DNA of 5,772 nucleotides from Candidatus Rokuibacteriota bacterium. GTDB lineage: Bacteria; Methylomirabilota; Methylomirabilia; Rokubacteriales; CSP1-6. The DNA is taken from NCBI GenBank assembly GCA_003221595.1, contig QHSM01000543.1, forward strand, positions 1-5,772, written 5' to 3'. The notes beneath the pieces are model-generated. The model made no database searches. It saw only the letters and a program-made list of their open reading frames with translations, and was not told the origin of the DNA. The position numbers and the translations under genes are program-made. This document shows, one piece after another, positions 1-5,772 of the stretch; the stretch's first letter is position 1, and every line of letters starts with the position of its first letter.

Positions 1-1094
1 CGGATGAGGCGGTGCAGCTCCGCCGGCCCCACCAGCTGGCCGTACTGGGCCCCCGCCGACGTGGAGATGGACTCGTTGATGAGCGTGCCGCCCAGGTCGT
101 TGGCGCCCGCCGCCAGGAGGCACTGGGCCATCTTCGGACCTTCCTTGACCCACGAGGACTGGATGTTGCGGAAGCTCGGCCCGAGCATCAGCCGCGCCAG
201 CGCGTGCATCTTCACGACCTCGATCCCGGTGGCGCCGGGCCGGACACCGGGGACGAGCCCCTTCGACCACATCGGCGCCTCGGAGTGGATCAGCGAGAGC
301 GGGACGAACTCGGTGAACCCGCCGGTGTCCTTCTGGATCGAGCGCAGCAGCGCCATGTGACGGATCCAGTGCGCGGGCGTCTCCACGTGGCCGTACATGA
401 TCGTGGAGGTCGTGCGGATCCCGAGCGCGTGCGCGGTGGTGATGACGTCGACCCATTGCGCCACCGTGATCCGGCCGCGCGCGATGACGTCCCGGATCTC
501 CTGGTCGAGGATCTCCGCCGACGTCCCCGGCAGCGTGCCCAGGCCCGCCGCCCTGAGCTCGGCCAGATAGTCCCGGATCGGCAGCCCGGAGCGCACCGAG
601 CCGTACAGCACCTCTTCCGGCGAGAACGCGTGGATGTGGAGCGCCGGCAGCTCCGCCGTGATCGCGCGCGTCAGGTCGATGTAGTAGCGCCCGTCGAGCT
701 TCGGCGGCAGCCCCGCCTGGATGCACACCTCGGTGGCGCCCAGCTCCGACGCCTCCCGCGCGCGGCGAACGACCTCGGCGACGGGGAGGAAGTAGCCCTC
801 CTCTTCCCGGTGATCGCGGCTGAAGGCGCAGAAGGTGCAGTGCTTGATGCAGACGTTGGTGAAGTTGACGTTGCGATTGACGACGTAGGTGACCACGTCG
901 CCGACCTGCCGCCGCCGCATCTCGTCGGCCACCAGCGTCAGCGCGTGAAGATCGCGGCCGGTGGCCCGCGTGAGGGCCACCCCTTCGTCGACGGTCACCT
1001 CGTGGCCGTCGAGCGCGTGGGCGAGGATCGGGCGGAGGTCGCGCGAGACCCAGTCGAGCGAGGCGAGGAGGCTACCAGCGACGCCAGCGTTCAT
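1..1094 (-). CDS. cofH: FO synthase subunit 2 (5-amino-6-(D-ribitylamino)uracil--L-tyrosine 4-hydroxyphenyl transferase), 3'-partial
   Basis: Radical SAM enzyme of coenzyme F420 biosynthesis. By family knowledge it transfers the 4-hydroxybenzyl group of tyrosine onto 5-amino-6-ribitylaminouracil, making the intermediate that CofG cyclises to the deazaflavin FO. Read from the minus strand, 364 codons are present before the window edge cuts the gene; probably only a few dozen C-terminal residues are missing. The 4Fe-4S motif CIKHCTFC gives Cys82, Cys86 and Cys89. Later stretches are typical of CofH: LGTLPGTSAEIL, TTSTIMYGHVETP, GGFTEFVPLS, and near the end AAGANDLGGTLINESIS. The ATG at 1094 follows a good Shine-Dalgarno (AAGG, 6-base spacer). 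The gene starts inside the end of cofG, overlapping it by 23 bases in another frame, which suggests translational coupling. MqnC/MqnE-type relatives are the main alternative, but the cofG neighbour and the C-terminal motif make CofH nearly certain. Confidence 0.95.
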   Translation of the reverse strand, partial: MNAGVAGSLLASLDWVSRDLRPILAHALDGHEVTVDEGVALTRATGRDLHALTLVADEMRRRQVGDVVTYVVNRNVNFTNVCIKHCTFCAFSRDHREEEGYFLPVAEVVRRAREASELGATEVCIQAGLPPKLDGRYYIDLTRAITAELPALHIHAFSPEEVLYGSVRSGLPIRDYLAELRAAGLGTLPGTSAEILDQEIRDVIARGRITVAQWVDVITTAHALGIRTTSTIMYGHVETPAHWIRHMALLRSIQKDTGGFTEFVPLSLIHSEAPMWSKGLVPGVRPGATGIEVVKMHALARLMLGPSFRNIQSSWVKEGPKMAQCLLAAGANDLGGTLINESISTSAGAQYGQLVGPAELHRLI

Positions 1095-2214
1095 ATGATT
1101 CCTTCACGAGTCCGTGCTCGTCGATCAGGGCTCCCACGCGCGGGCGCAGCCGCTCGTCCAGGAACTCGGCGCGCGTCGCGAACTCCGGATAGATCGCGAG
1201 GCGTTCGCGCAGCGCGAAGCCCTGGCCCTCGGTCGCGCGCCTCAGCTCGGGGAGCAGGGGCCACGGCTTCTCGGGGTTGATGTGGTCCGGCGTGAGCGGC
1301 GAGATCCCACCCCAGTCGTTGAGGCCCGCGGCGAGGAGACGCGGGTAGACATCCGGCGACAGGTTCGGCGGCGCCTGGATGTTCATCTCGGGCCCGAGCA
1401 CGAGCCGCGCCACCGCGAGGGTCCGCAGGAGGTCATCGACCGACGGCTCGGGCGCGTCGCGCATCGGGATGCGCGGCTTGGCCCGGAAGTTCTGGACGAT
1501 GACCTCCTGGATGTGCCCGTACCGCTCGTGGAGGTCGCGGATGGCGACCAGGGCGTCGACGCGCTCGCGGGCGGTCTCGCCGATGCCGATCAGCACGCCC
1601 GTCGTGAACGGGATGCCCAGCTTCCCGGCGAGTGCGATGGTCCGGATCCGGCGCGCGGGCACCTTGTCGGGCGCACGGTCGTGGGCCATGCCGCGCTCGA
1701 GGAGGCGCTCCGCGAGCGTCTCCAGCATCAGCCCCATGCTCACGTTGACCTCGCGCAGGGCGGCCAGGTCCCGCTCGACCATGACGCCGGGGTTGGCGTG
1801 GGGCAGCAGCGGGGATTCCTTCAGCACCGTCTCGCACACGGCGCGCAGGTAGGCCAGCGTCGTGCGGTAGCCGTGCCGCCGGAGGAATTCGCGATGCGTG
1901 GCGAACAGCGCCTCGGGCTTGTCGCCCAGCGAAAAGAGCGCCTCCTTGGCGCCGAGCCGGCCGCCCGCCTGGGCGAGCGCCACCACCTCGTCGGGCGTCA
2001 TCGTGTGGGCGCCGGGCTCGCCCGGATCGCGGCGGAACGTGCAGTAGCCGCAGTAGTCGCGACAGAGCGTCGTCAGCGGGACGAAGACCTTGGCCGAGAA
2101 GGTGATGGTGCGACCACGGCCACGGTCGCGCAGCTCTCCGGCGCGGGCCAGCAGGTCGCCGAGCGCCGCCGCAGGTGTCTCGATGAGCGCGCACGCCGAC
2201 TGGTGCGAGATCAT
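1072..2214 (-). CDS. cofG: FO synthase subunit 1 (7,8-didemethyl-8-hydroxy-5-deazariboflavin synthase)
   Basis: Radical SAM enzyme that, by family knowledge, takes the CofH product and closes the ring with loss of ammonia to give FO, the chromophore of coenzyme F420. It has 380 residues, slightly longer than many CofG proteins. The iron-sulfur motif CRDYCGYC places the cluster cysteines at 51, 55 and 58, just after a VFVPLTTL strand. Further family marks follow in order: LFSLGDKPE, HANPGVM, NVSMGLMLE, GIPFTTGVLIGIGET, VIVQNFRAKP, APPNLSP and AGLNDWGGISPLTPD. The ATG at 2214 overlaps the TGA of the upstream oxidoreductase gene in the arrangement ATGA, so translation is probably coupled to that gene; this matters because that gene is broken. 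No internal stop or frameshift is visible in cofG itself, and its final codons overlap the cofH start. The identification is secure. Confidence 0.96.
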   Translation of the reverse strand: MISHQSACALIETPAAALGDLLARAGELRDRGRGRTITFSAKVFVPLTTLCRDYCGYCTFRRDPGEPGAHTMTPDEVVALAQAGGRLGAKEALFSLGDKPEALFATHREFLRRHGYRTTLAYLRAVCETVLKESPLLPHANPGVMVERDLAALREVNVSMGLMLETLAERLLERGMAHDRAPDKVPARRIRTIALAGKLGIPFTTGVLIGIGETARERVDALVAIRDLHERYGHIQEVIVQNFRAKPRIPMRDAPEPSVDDLLRTLAVARLVLGPEMNIQAPPNLSPDVYPRLLAAGLNDWGGISPLTPDHINPEKPWPLLPELRRATEGQGFALRERLAIYPEFATRAEFLDERLRPRVGALIDEHGLVKESYERWRRW

Positions 2215-3168
2215 CGCCGCCGGCTCGCCTTGCTCGCGGGCGCGCGCAGGACCTTGTCCTTGGGCTCGCCTCGGCCGGCGGGGGCCCCAGCCCCGCGACG
2301 GCCTGCGGCTCGCAAAACCTTCGGCCGGACGTCGCTCGCGAAGCGGTCGATGTTCGCGAGCACCGCGCGCAGCTCTTGCACCGTGTGGTCGAAGACGAAA
2401 TGGGTGACGCCGAGCGCCTGGTACCGCCGAATGTCGGCGGCGACCTCGTCGGCGCTGCCCTGGAACGGCGGGCGATCGCCGGCGGCGACCTTGGCGCGCT
2501 TGCCGCGCACCTCCATCGGGACACGGATGGTCAGCGCGATCGACTTCGGGTCGCGCCCGGCCCGCCGCGCCCAGCCGTGGATCTCCTTGACCTTCGCCGC
2601 GTACTCGTCCGGGCCGAGGAGCGCCGGCGGCCGCATGGCGATCGGATGCCAGCCGTCGCCGATGGTGCCGGCCCGCCGCAGCGCCGCGCCGGTGTGACCG
2701 CCGATCCAGACCGGAATGCCGGCGCGCTGCACGGGCTTCGGGAGCACGTGAACGTCGCGGATCGAGCAGTATTTGCCCTCGAAGGTGACCGGATCGGTCG
2801 TCCACGCGGCCCGCATCAGCCGGATGTATTCCTCGGTCACGGGCCCGCGCTCCTCGAACGGCGGAGCGCCGAGCGCCTCGAACTCCTCGCGCAGCCAGCC
2901 CACGCCGGCGCCGAGGATGATGCGGCCCTTCGAGAGCACGTCCGTCGTCGCCAGCATCTTGGCGGCGAGGAGGGGATTGCGATACGGGATCACGAGGACG
3001 CTGATGCCGAGCCGAACGCGCGTGGTCGCGTGCGCGAGATGGCTGAGCATCGCGATCGGTGACGAACAGCGAGTGGTAGCGGAGCGCCTCGGCTTTCTCC
3101 GCGATCTTGAGGACGACGTCGAGGCCCGCCAGCGGCCCGCGACCCGGAAGCGAAAATCCGAACTCCAC
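2211..3168 (-). pseudogene. LLM-class F420-dependent oxidoreductase (Rv2161c-like, TIGR03619 type), disrupted by an internal out-of-frame deletion
   Basis: Luciferase-like TIM-barrel proteins of this family use reduced F420 for hydride transfer; the substrate cannot be told from sequence. A GTG at 3168, with GGAGG seven bases upstream, starts a well-conserved N-terminus (MEFGFSLPGRGPL, then YHSLFVTD, 38 residues). Homology then jumps to another frame at about 3054 and resumes with AMLSHLAHATTRVRLG. It continues through SVLVIPYRNPLLAAKMLAT, GAGVGWLREEFEALG, PVWIGGHTGAALRRAG, IGDGWHPI and FVFDHTVQEL to the TGA at 2211. The segment that normally follows the FVTDH strand, about 30 residues ending in LEPLA, is absent. 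The simplest reading is a deletion of roughly 100 bases, not a multiple of three. Starting instead at ATG 3050 would give 279 residues lacking the first barrel strands. The last 36 residues, beyond RPK, are a basic, alanine- and glycine-rich tail. An assembly error could produce the same picture. Confidence 0.8.
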
Positions 3169-3214
3169 GACGTGTCCTCCGAGAAAAGGGGATTCCTGGA
3201 TCAGGACGGCCGAT
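3169..3214. promoter_or_regulatory. divergent intergenic region between the F420 unit and mnmG
   Basis: These 46 bases separate the GTG of the oxidoreductase gene (minus) from the first ATG of mnmG (plus). They hold the ribosome binding sites of both genes: GGAGG read on the minus strand at 3180-3176, and AGGA on the plus strand at 3203-3206. Promoters for both units must lie here or reach into the neighbouring coding starts. Candidate elements are weak. On the minus strand, TTGCAT (3238-3233) lies 17 bases from TATCGG (3215-3210). On the plus strand, TATGGT at 3214-3219 could be a -10 box, in which case mnmG would start at the second ATG (3233). I see no convincing operator or riboswitch. 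Confidence 0.35.
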
Positions 3215-5020
3215 ATGGTATCACTAAGCGGAATGCAATTCTTTGACGTCCTCGTCATCGGCGCCGGCCACGCCGGATGCGAGGCGGCCCTGGCCGCCGC
3301 GCGCATGGGATGCCGCACGCTGCTGCTCACGATGAACCTCGACGCCATCGGCCAGATGTCGTGCAATCCCGCCGTCGGCGGCACCGCCAAGGGCCATCTG
3401 GTCCGCGAGATCGACGCCCTCGGCGGCGAGATGGGACGCGTCACCGATCGCGCGGCCATCCAGTTCAAGACGCTCAACGCGTCGCGCGGTCCGGCGGTGC
3501 GCTCGTCGCGCGCCCAGTGCGATCGAGCCCGTTACCGGGCGGCGATGAAGCAGACGGTGGAGCGGGAGCCGCGTCTCGAGGTGCGGCAGGGCCAGGCGGC
3601 GCGTTTCATCGTCGCCGGCGGGCGTGTCGCCGGCGTCGAGGACCAGGTCGGCGTGCGATATCCCGCGCGGGCCGTCGTCGTGACGGCGGGGACCTTCCTC
3701 CGCGGGCTGATCCACGTGGGGCTCAACCGGCAGAGCGCGGGGCGGGCGGGGGAGTTCGCGGCGATCGACCTCTCGAGCGCGCTCTCGGACCTCGGGCTCA
3801 CGCTCGGGCGGCTGAAGACCGGGACCTCGCCGCGCCTTCGTCGCTCGACAATCGACTACGCCCGGCTGACGGAGCAGTGGGGCGACGACGAGCCGTGGCC
3901 CTTTCACTGGGCGACCGAGCGGCTCGCGCTCCGACAAGTTTCGTGCCACCTGACGTACACGACGGCCGCGACGCACGACGTCGTTCGCGCGAATCTCGAC
4001 CGCTCGCCGCTCTACTCGGGTGTCATCGACGCGACGGGCGTTCGCTACTGCCCGTCCATCGAGGACAAGGTGAAGCGCTTCGCCGATCGCGAGCGCCATC
4101 AAGTCATCCTGGAGCCGGACGGGCTCGACACCGAGGCGGAGACCATGCGGCCGGGCTACGCGATCGAGTACGACTTCGTCCACCCGACGCAGCTGGCGCC
4201 GACGCTCGAATGTCGCGGCGTGCCGGGCCTCTACCTCGCCGGACAGATCAACGGCACCACCGGCTACGAGGAGGCGGCGGCGCTCGGGCTGTGGGCGGGC
4301 GTGAACGCCGCCAGCGCCGCGCTCGGGCGCGAGCCGTTTCTGCCCGATCGCTCCGAGTGCTACATGGCGGTCCTGGTCGACGACCTGGTGACCCGGGGCA
4401 CGCTCGAGCCGTATCGGATGTTCACCTCGCGGGCCGAGTACCGTCTGCTGCTTCGCGAGGACAACGCCGACCTGCGTCTCTCGCCTCACGGCCACCGACT
4501 GGGCCTGGTGTCGCACGAGCGTCACGCGGCGGTCGAGCGGCGGCGCGCGCAATCGGCGGCCGAGATCCGGCGCCTGGAGAGCACGCGCGTCGGCGGCCTG
4601 CGGCTGCTCCAGCTGCTCAGGCGGCCCGGCATGACCTACGCCGACGTGCAACGGCTGGATCCGGGCGCGGTCGCCGAGCCGGAGGTCGCGCGCCAGGTCG
4701 AAGTCGCGGCGAAGTACGAGGGCTACATCCGGCGAATGCTCGACGACGTGGCGCGGTTCAAGCAGTTCGAGGCGCAGCTGATTCCCGAGGGGCTCGACTA
4801 CCGCGCGCTGCCCGGTCTCTCGACCGAGATCCGCGAGCGGCTCGGCGAGAGACGGCCGCGCTCCCTGGGTCAGGCCTCACGCATCCCGGGCGTGACGCCG
4901 GCGGCTCTTTCGATCCTCACCGTCTGGTGTCATCGCGTCGAGGCCGTCGGAGCACGGGCCGCCGGCCCAGGGCCGCCGGCGGACCCGCCGGCACACACTG
5001 CCGCGGGGGTGGGCGGATGA
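3215..5020 (+). CDS. mnmG: tRNA uridine-5-carboxymethylaminomethyl(34) synthesis enzyme MnmG (GidA)
   Basis: FAD-dependent enzyme that with MnmE (not in this window) installs the carboxymethylaminomethyl group at wobble uridine 34 of certain tRNAs, in the cytoplasm. From the ATG at 3215 it has 601 residues, normal for the family (E. coli about 629). The dinucleotide-binding motif GAGHAG is at residues 16-21. MSCNPAVGGTAKGHL carries Cys50 and RYCPSIEDKV carries Cys279, matching the two conserved E. coli cysteines (47 and 277). The signature AGQINGTTGYEEAA is at 342-355, EPYRMFTSRAEYRLLLRED follows near 398, and the helical C-terminus ends in IPGVTPAALSIL plus a Pro/Ala/Gly-rich tail. Start choice: 3215 has AGGA eight bases upstream. 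The ATG at 3233 (MQFFDVLVIG) fits the usual family N-terminus but lacks a Shine-Dalgarno; it would give 595 residues. The stop overlaps the next gene as ATGA. No rsmG follows, unlike the common mnmG-rsmG pair. Confidence 0.96.
   Translation: MVSLSGMQFFDVLVIGAGHAGCEAALAAARMGCRTLLLTMNLDAIGQMSCNPAVGGTAKGHLVREIDALGGEMGRVTDRAAIQFKTLNASRGPAVRSSRAQCDRARYRAAMKQTVEREPRLEVRQGQAARFIVAGGRVAGVEDQVGVRYPARAVVVTAGTFLRGLIHVGLNRQSAGRAGEFAAIDLSSALSDLGLTLGRLKTGTSPRLRRSTIDYARLTEQWGDDEPWPFHWATERLALRQVSCHLTYTTAATHDVVRANLDRSPLYSGVIDATGVRYCPSIEDKVKRFADRERHQVILEPDGLDTEAETMRPGYAIEYDFVHPTQLAPTLECRGVPGLYLAGQINGTTGYEEAAALGLWAGVNAASAALGREPFLPDRSECYMAVLVDDLVTRGTLEPYRMFTSRAEYRLLLREDNADLRLSPHGHRLGLVSHERHAAVERRRAQSAAEIRRLESTRVGGLRLLQLLRRPGMTYADVQRLDPGAVAEPEVARQVEVAAKYEGYIRRMLDDVARFKQFEAQLIPEGLDYRALPGLSTEIRERLGERRPRSLGQASRIPGVTPAALSILTVWCHRVEAVGARAAGPGPPADPPAHTAAGVGG
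4956..4980 (+). repeat. 11-base direct repeat in the mnmG 3' tail
   Basis: The sequence GGGCCGCCGGC occurs at 4956-4966 and again at 4970-4980, three bases apart. The first copy also forms a short inverted repeat (GGGCC, three-base loop, GGCCC, at 4956-4968). It encodes the Ala/Gly/Pro-rich end of MnmG, beyond the conserved domain. In DNA this GC-rich it may be simple slippage with no function. Confidence 0.5.
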
Positions 5021-5490
5021 CGGCGCCGTCCGTGACGCCCGAGGCGTTCCTGAAGCAGCTCTCCGGCTGGGCCCGGGGGACGATGATCGAGAGCCACGGG
5101 ACGCGCTTTGTGTCGGTCGGATCGGGCCGCGCGGTGGCGGAGCTCGATTTCAGGCCCTCGCTCGCGCAGCTCACCGGCCGCTTCCACGCCGGCGCCATCA
5201 TCGCGCTCGCCGACGAGACCGCGACGTGCGCGGCCATGTGGGAGATCAACCCATCCGGCACGTTCCGCCCGGAGCTGTTTCCCCTGACCCTCCAACTATC
5301 GGTCAACCTTATCCGAAACACGGATCGGGGGACCTTGACAGCCGAGGCCCAGATCGTCCATCGTGGTCGTACCACCCTCGTCGTCGAGGTCCTGGTCTTC
5401 GACGATCAGCGGCGGCTTATCGCCAAGCTCGCGGCAACTCAACTGGCTCCGGCGGCCTCGCCGGCTGATGCTCGCTCTCGCGAAGAGTGA
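5017..5490 (+). CDS. PaaI-family hotdog-fold thioesterase
   Basis: Small cytoplasmic hotdog-fold protein of 157 residues, the usual size for a PaaI-type acyl-CoA thioesterase, which hydrolyses acyl- or aryl-CoA esters. The substrate is unknown. The hotdog helix region GRFHAGAIIALADETATCAA (residues 54-73) has the family pattern of His57-x-Gly followed by LAD, with Asp66 at the end; many relatives have HGG where this protein has HAG. The strand pair around TAEAQIVHRGRTTLVVEV (108-125), followed by VFDDQRRLIAKLAAT, is the typical sheet edge, including His115-Arg-Gly-Arg. The ATG at 5017 overlaps the mnmG stop by four bases (ATGA), and the G-rich run just upstream can serve as ribosome binding site. 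Co-translation with mnmG is therefore likely, though no functional link to tRNA modification is evident. The family is well supported; the exact activity is not. Confidence 0.82.
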   Translation: MTAPSVTPEAFLKQLSGWARGTMIESHGTRFVSVGSGRAVAELDFRPSLAQLTGRFHAGAIIALADETATCAAMWEINPSGTFRPELFPLTLQLSVNLIRNTDRGTLTAEAQIVHRGRTTLVVEVLVFDDQRRLIAKLAATQLAPAASPADARSREE

Positions 5491-5497
5491 GAGGACC

Positions 5498-5772
5498 ATG
5501 CGGCTCGCCTCAAAGATGTTTCTGACGTCCGCACTGGTCGTCGTAGTTCTCGCGGTCGTAGGCGTCCTGAGCCTGCGCGCTGTCGGGCGCCTGGCGTCGG
5601 TGAATCGCGAGATCACCACGCGAACGGTCCCGGCTCTCCGCCTGGCGACGTCGACCCGCGACGCGGTGCCGATGCTGGTTCGGCTGGAGGCCCGGTTCCT
5701 GGTGCTCCACGATCCGCGCTTCATGGCGGCCTGGAGCGAGCGGGGTGAGCGGCTGCGAATCAACCTGGGCCG
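5498..5772 (+). CDS. membrane sensor protein N-terminus, probably sensor histidine kinase, 3'-partial
   Basis: Only the first 91 codons are inside the window. The protein opens with a short positively charged stretch (MRLASK) and then one hydrophobic transmembrane segment at about residues 8-27 (FLTSALVVVVLAVVGVLSL). The predicted extracytoplasmic part (LRAVGRLASVNREITT, then TVPALRLATSTRDAV and LEARFLVLHDPRF) looks alpha-helical, like the four-helix sensor regions that precede HAMP domains in histidine kinases and chemoreceptors. No HAMP, kinase or methyl-accepting domain is visible because the window ends. The ATG at 5498 lies seven bases after the thioesterase stop. Its GAGG is only about three bases upstream, which is close; a second in-frame ATG at 5516 would shorten the protein by six residues. 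Histidine kinase is my preferred reading, methyl-accepting chemotaxis protein the alternative. Confidence 0.6.
   Translation, partial: MRLASKMFLTSALVVVVLAVVGVLSLRAVGRLASVNREITTRTVPALRLATSTRDAVPMLVRLEARFLVLHDPRFMAAWSERGERLRINLG

Noticed and set aside
12..1280. Long plus-strand open frame opposite cofH
   Set aside because: It is antisense to a well-conserved cofH, Arg/Asp/Val-rich with no recognisable domain, and expected from third-position GC bias.
2270..2310. GC-rich inverted repeat around GGGGCCCC as a terminator or regulatory hairpin
   Set aside because: It lies inside the coding tail of the oxidoreductase, has no T-run, and such short GC palindromes arise by chance at this base composition.
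1114..2697. Long plus-strand open frame opposite cofG and the oxidoreductase
   Set aside because: It has the same antisense GC-driven pattern and spans two real genes in unrelated frames.
3040..3060. Programmed ribosomal frameshift joining the two parts of the oxidoreductase
   Set aside because: No slippery heptamer is visible, and a frameshift would not restore the roughly 30 residues missing between the conserved parts.
3107..3214. TTG start at 3107 as an N-terminal extension of mnmG
   Set aside because: The added 36 residues overlap the divergent oxidoreductase start, have no family homology, and would use a TTG when good ATGs lie downstream.
3224..4651. Minus-strand open frame opposite mnmG
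   Set aside because: It mirrors mnmG codons, shows no protein family features, and has Arg/Leu-rich composition typical of antisense shadows.
1..5772. CRISPR array, tRNA/rRNA genes, insertion sequences, toxin-antitoxin or defence genes
   Set aside because: No spaced repeats, RNA gene motifs, transposase or terminal inverted repeats were seen, and coding sequence fills nearly the whole window.

Overview
The window comes from a high-GC bacterial chromosome. It encodes the deazaflavin-forming half of coenzyme F420 biosynthesis as two separate genes (cofG, cofH) next to a gene of the luciferase-like F420-dependent oxidoreductase family. It also encodes the tRNA-modification enzyme MnmG. Separate cofG and cofH argue against a typical actinobacterium, where the two are usually fused as fbiC. 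The protein sequences resemble what I recall from soil and subsurface lineages such as Candidatus Rokubacteria/Methylomirabilota. That placement is inference from memory, not a search.

Two divergent transcription units fill the window. The leftward unit (minus strand) runs from about 3168 off the left edge: an LLM-class F420-dependent oxidoreductase gene (3168 to 2211), cofG (2214 to 1072) and cofH (1094 to beyond 1). Its genes overlap by 4 and 23 bases, as in a tightly coupled operon. CofH and CofG together make the F420 precursor FO from tyrosine and a ribityl-diaminouracil. The first gene would have encoded a consumer of the finished cofactor.

The rightward unit (plus strand) runs from about 3215 off the right edge: mnmG, a PaaI-type hotdog thioesterase, and the N-terminus of a membrane sensor protein (probably a histidine kinase). 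The joins are a 4-base ATGA overlap and a 7-base gap. Only about 46 bases separate the two units. There is no gene-free stretch over 300 bases, and I see no tRNA, rRNA, CRISPR array, insertion sequence or clear terminator.

The most notable feature is damage in the oxidoreductase gene. Its N-terminal 38 codons and its remaining 280 codons are both well conserved but lie in different frames. The roughly 30-residue segment expected between them is missing, so an out-of-frame deletion of about 100 bases (or an assembly error) sits at about 3054. Because the DNA is so GC-rich, the frame entered after the deletion stays open right into cofG. I see no convincing undescribed system here; the rest is ordinary core and cofactor metabolism.
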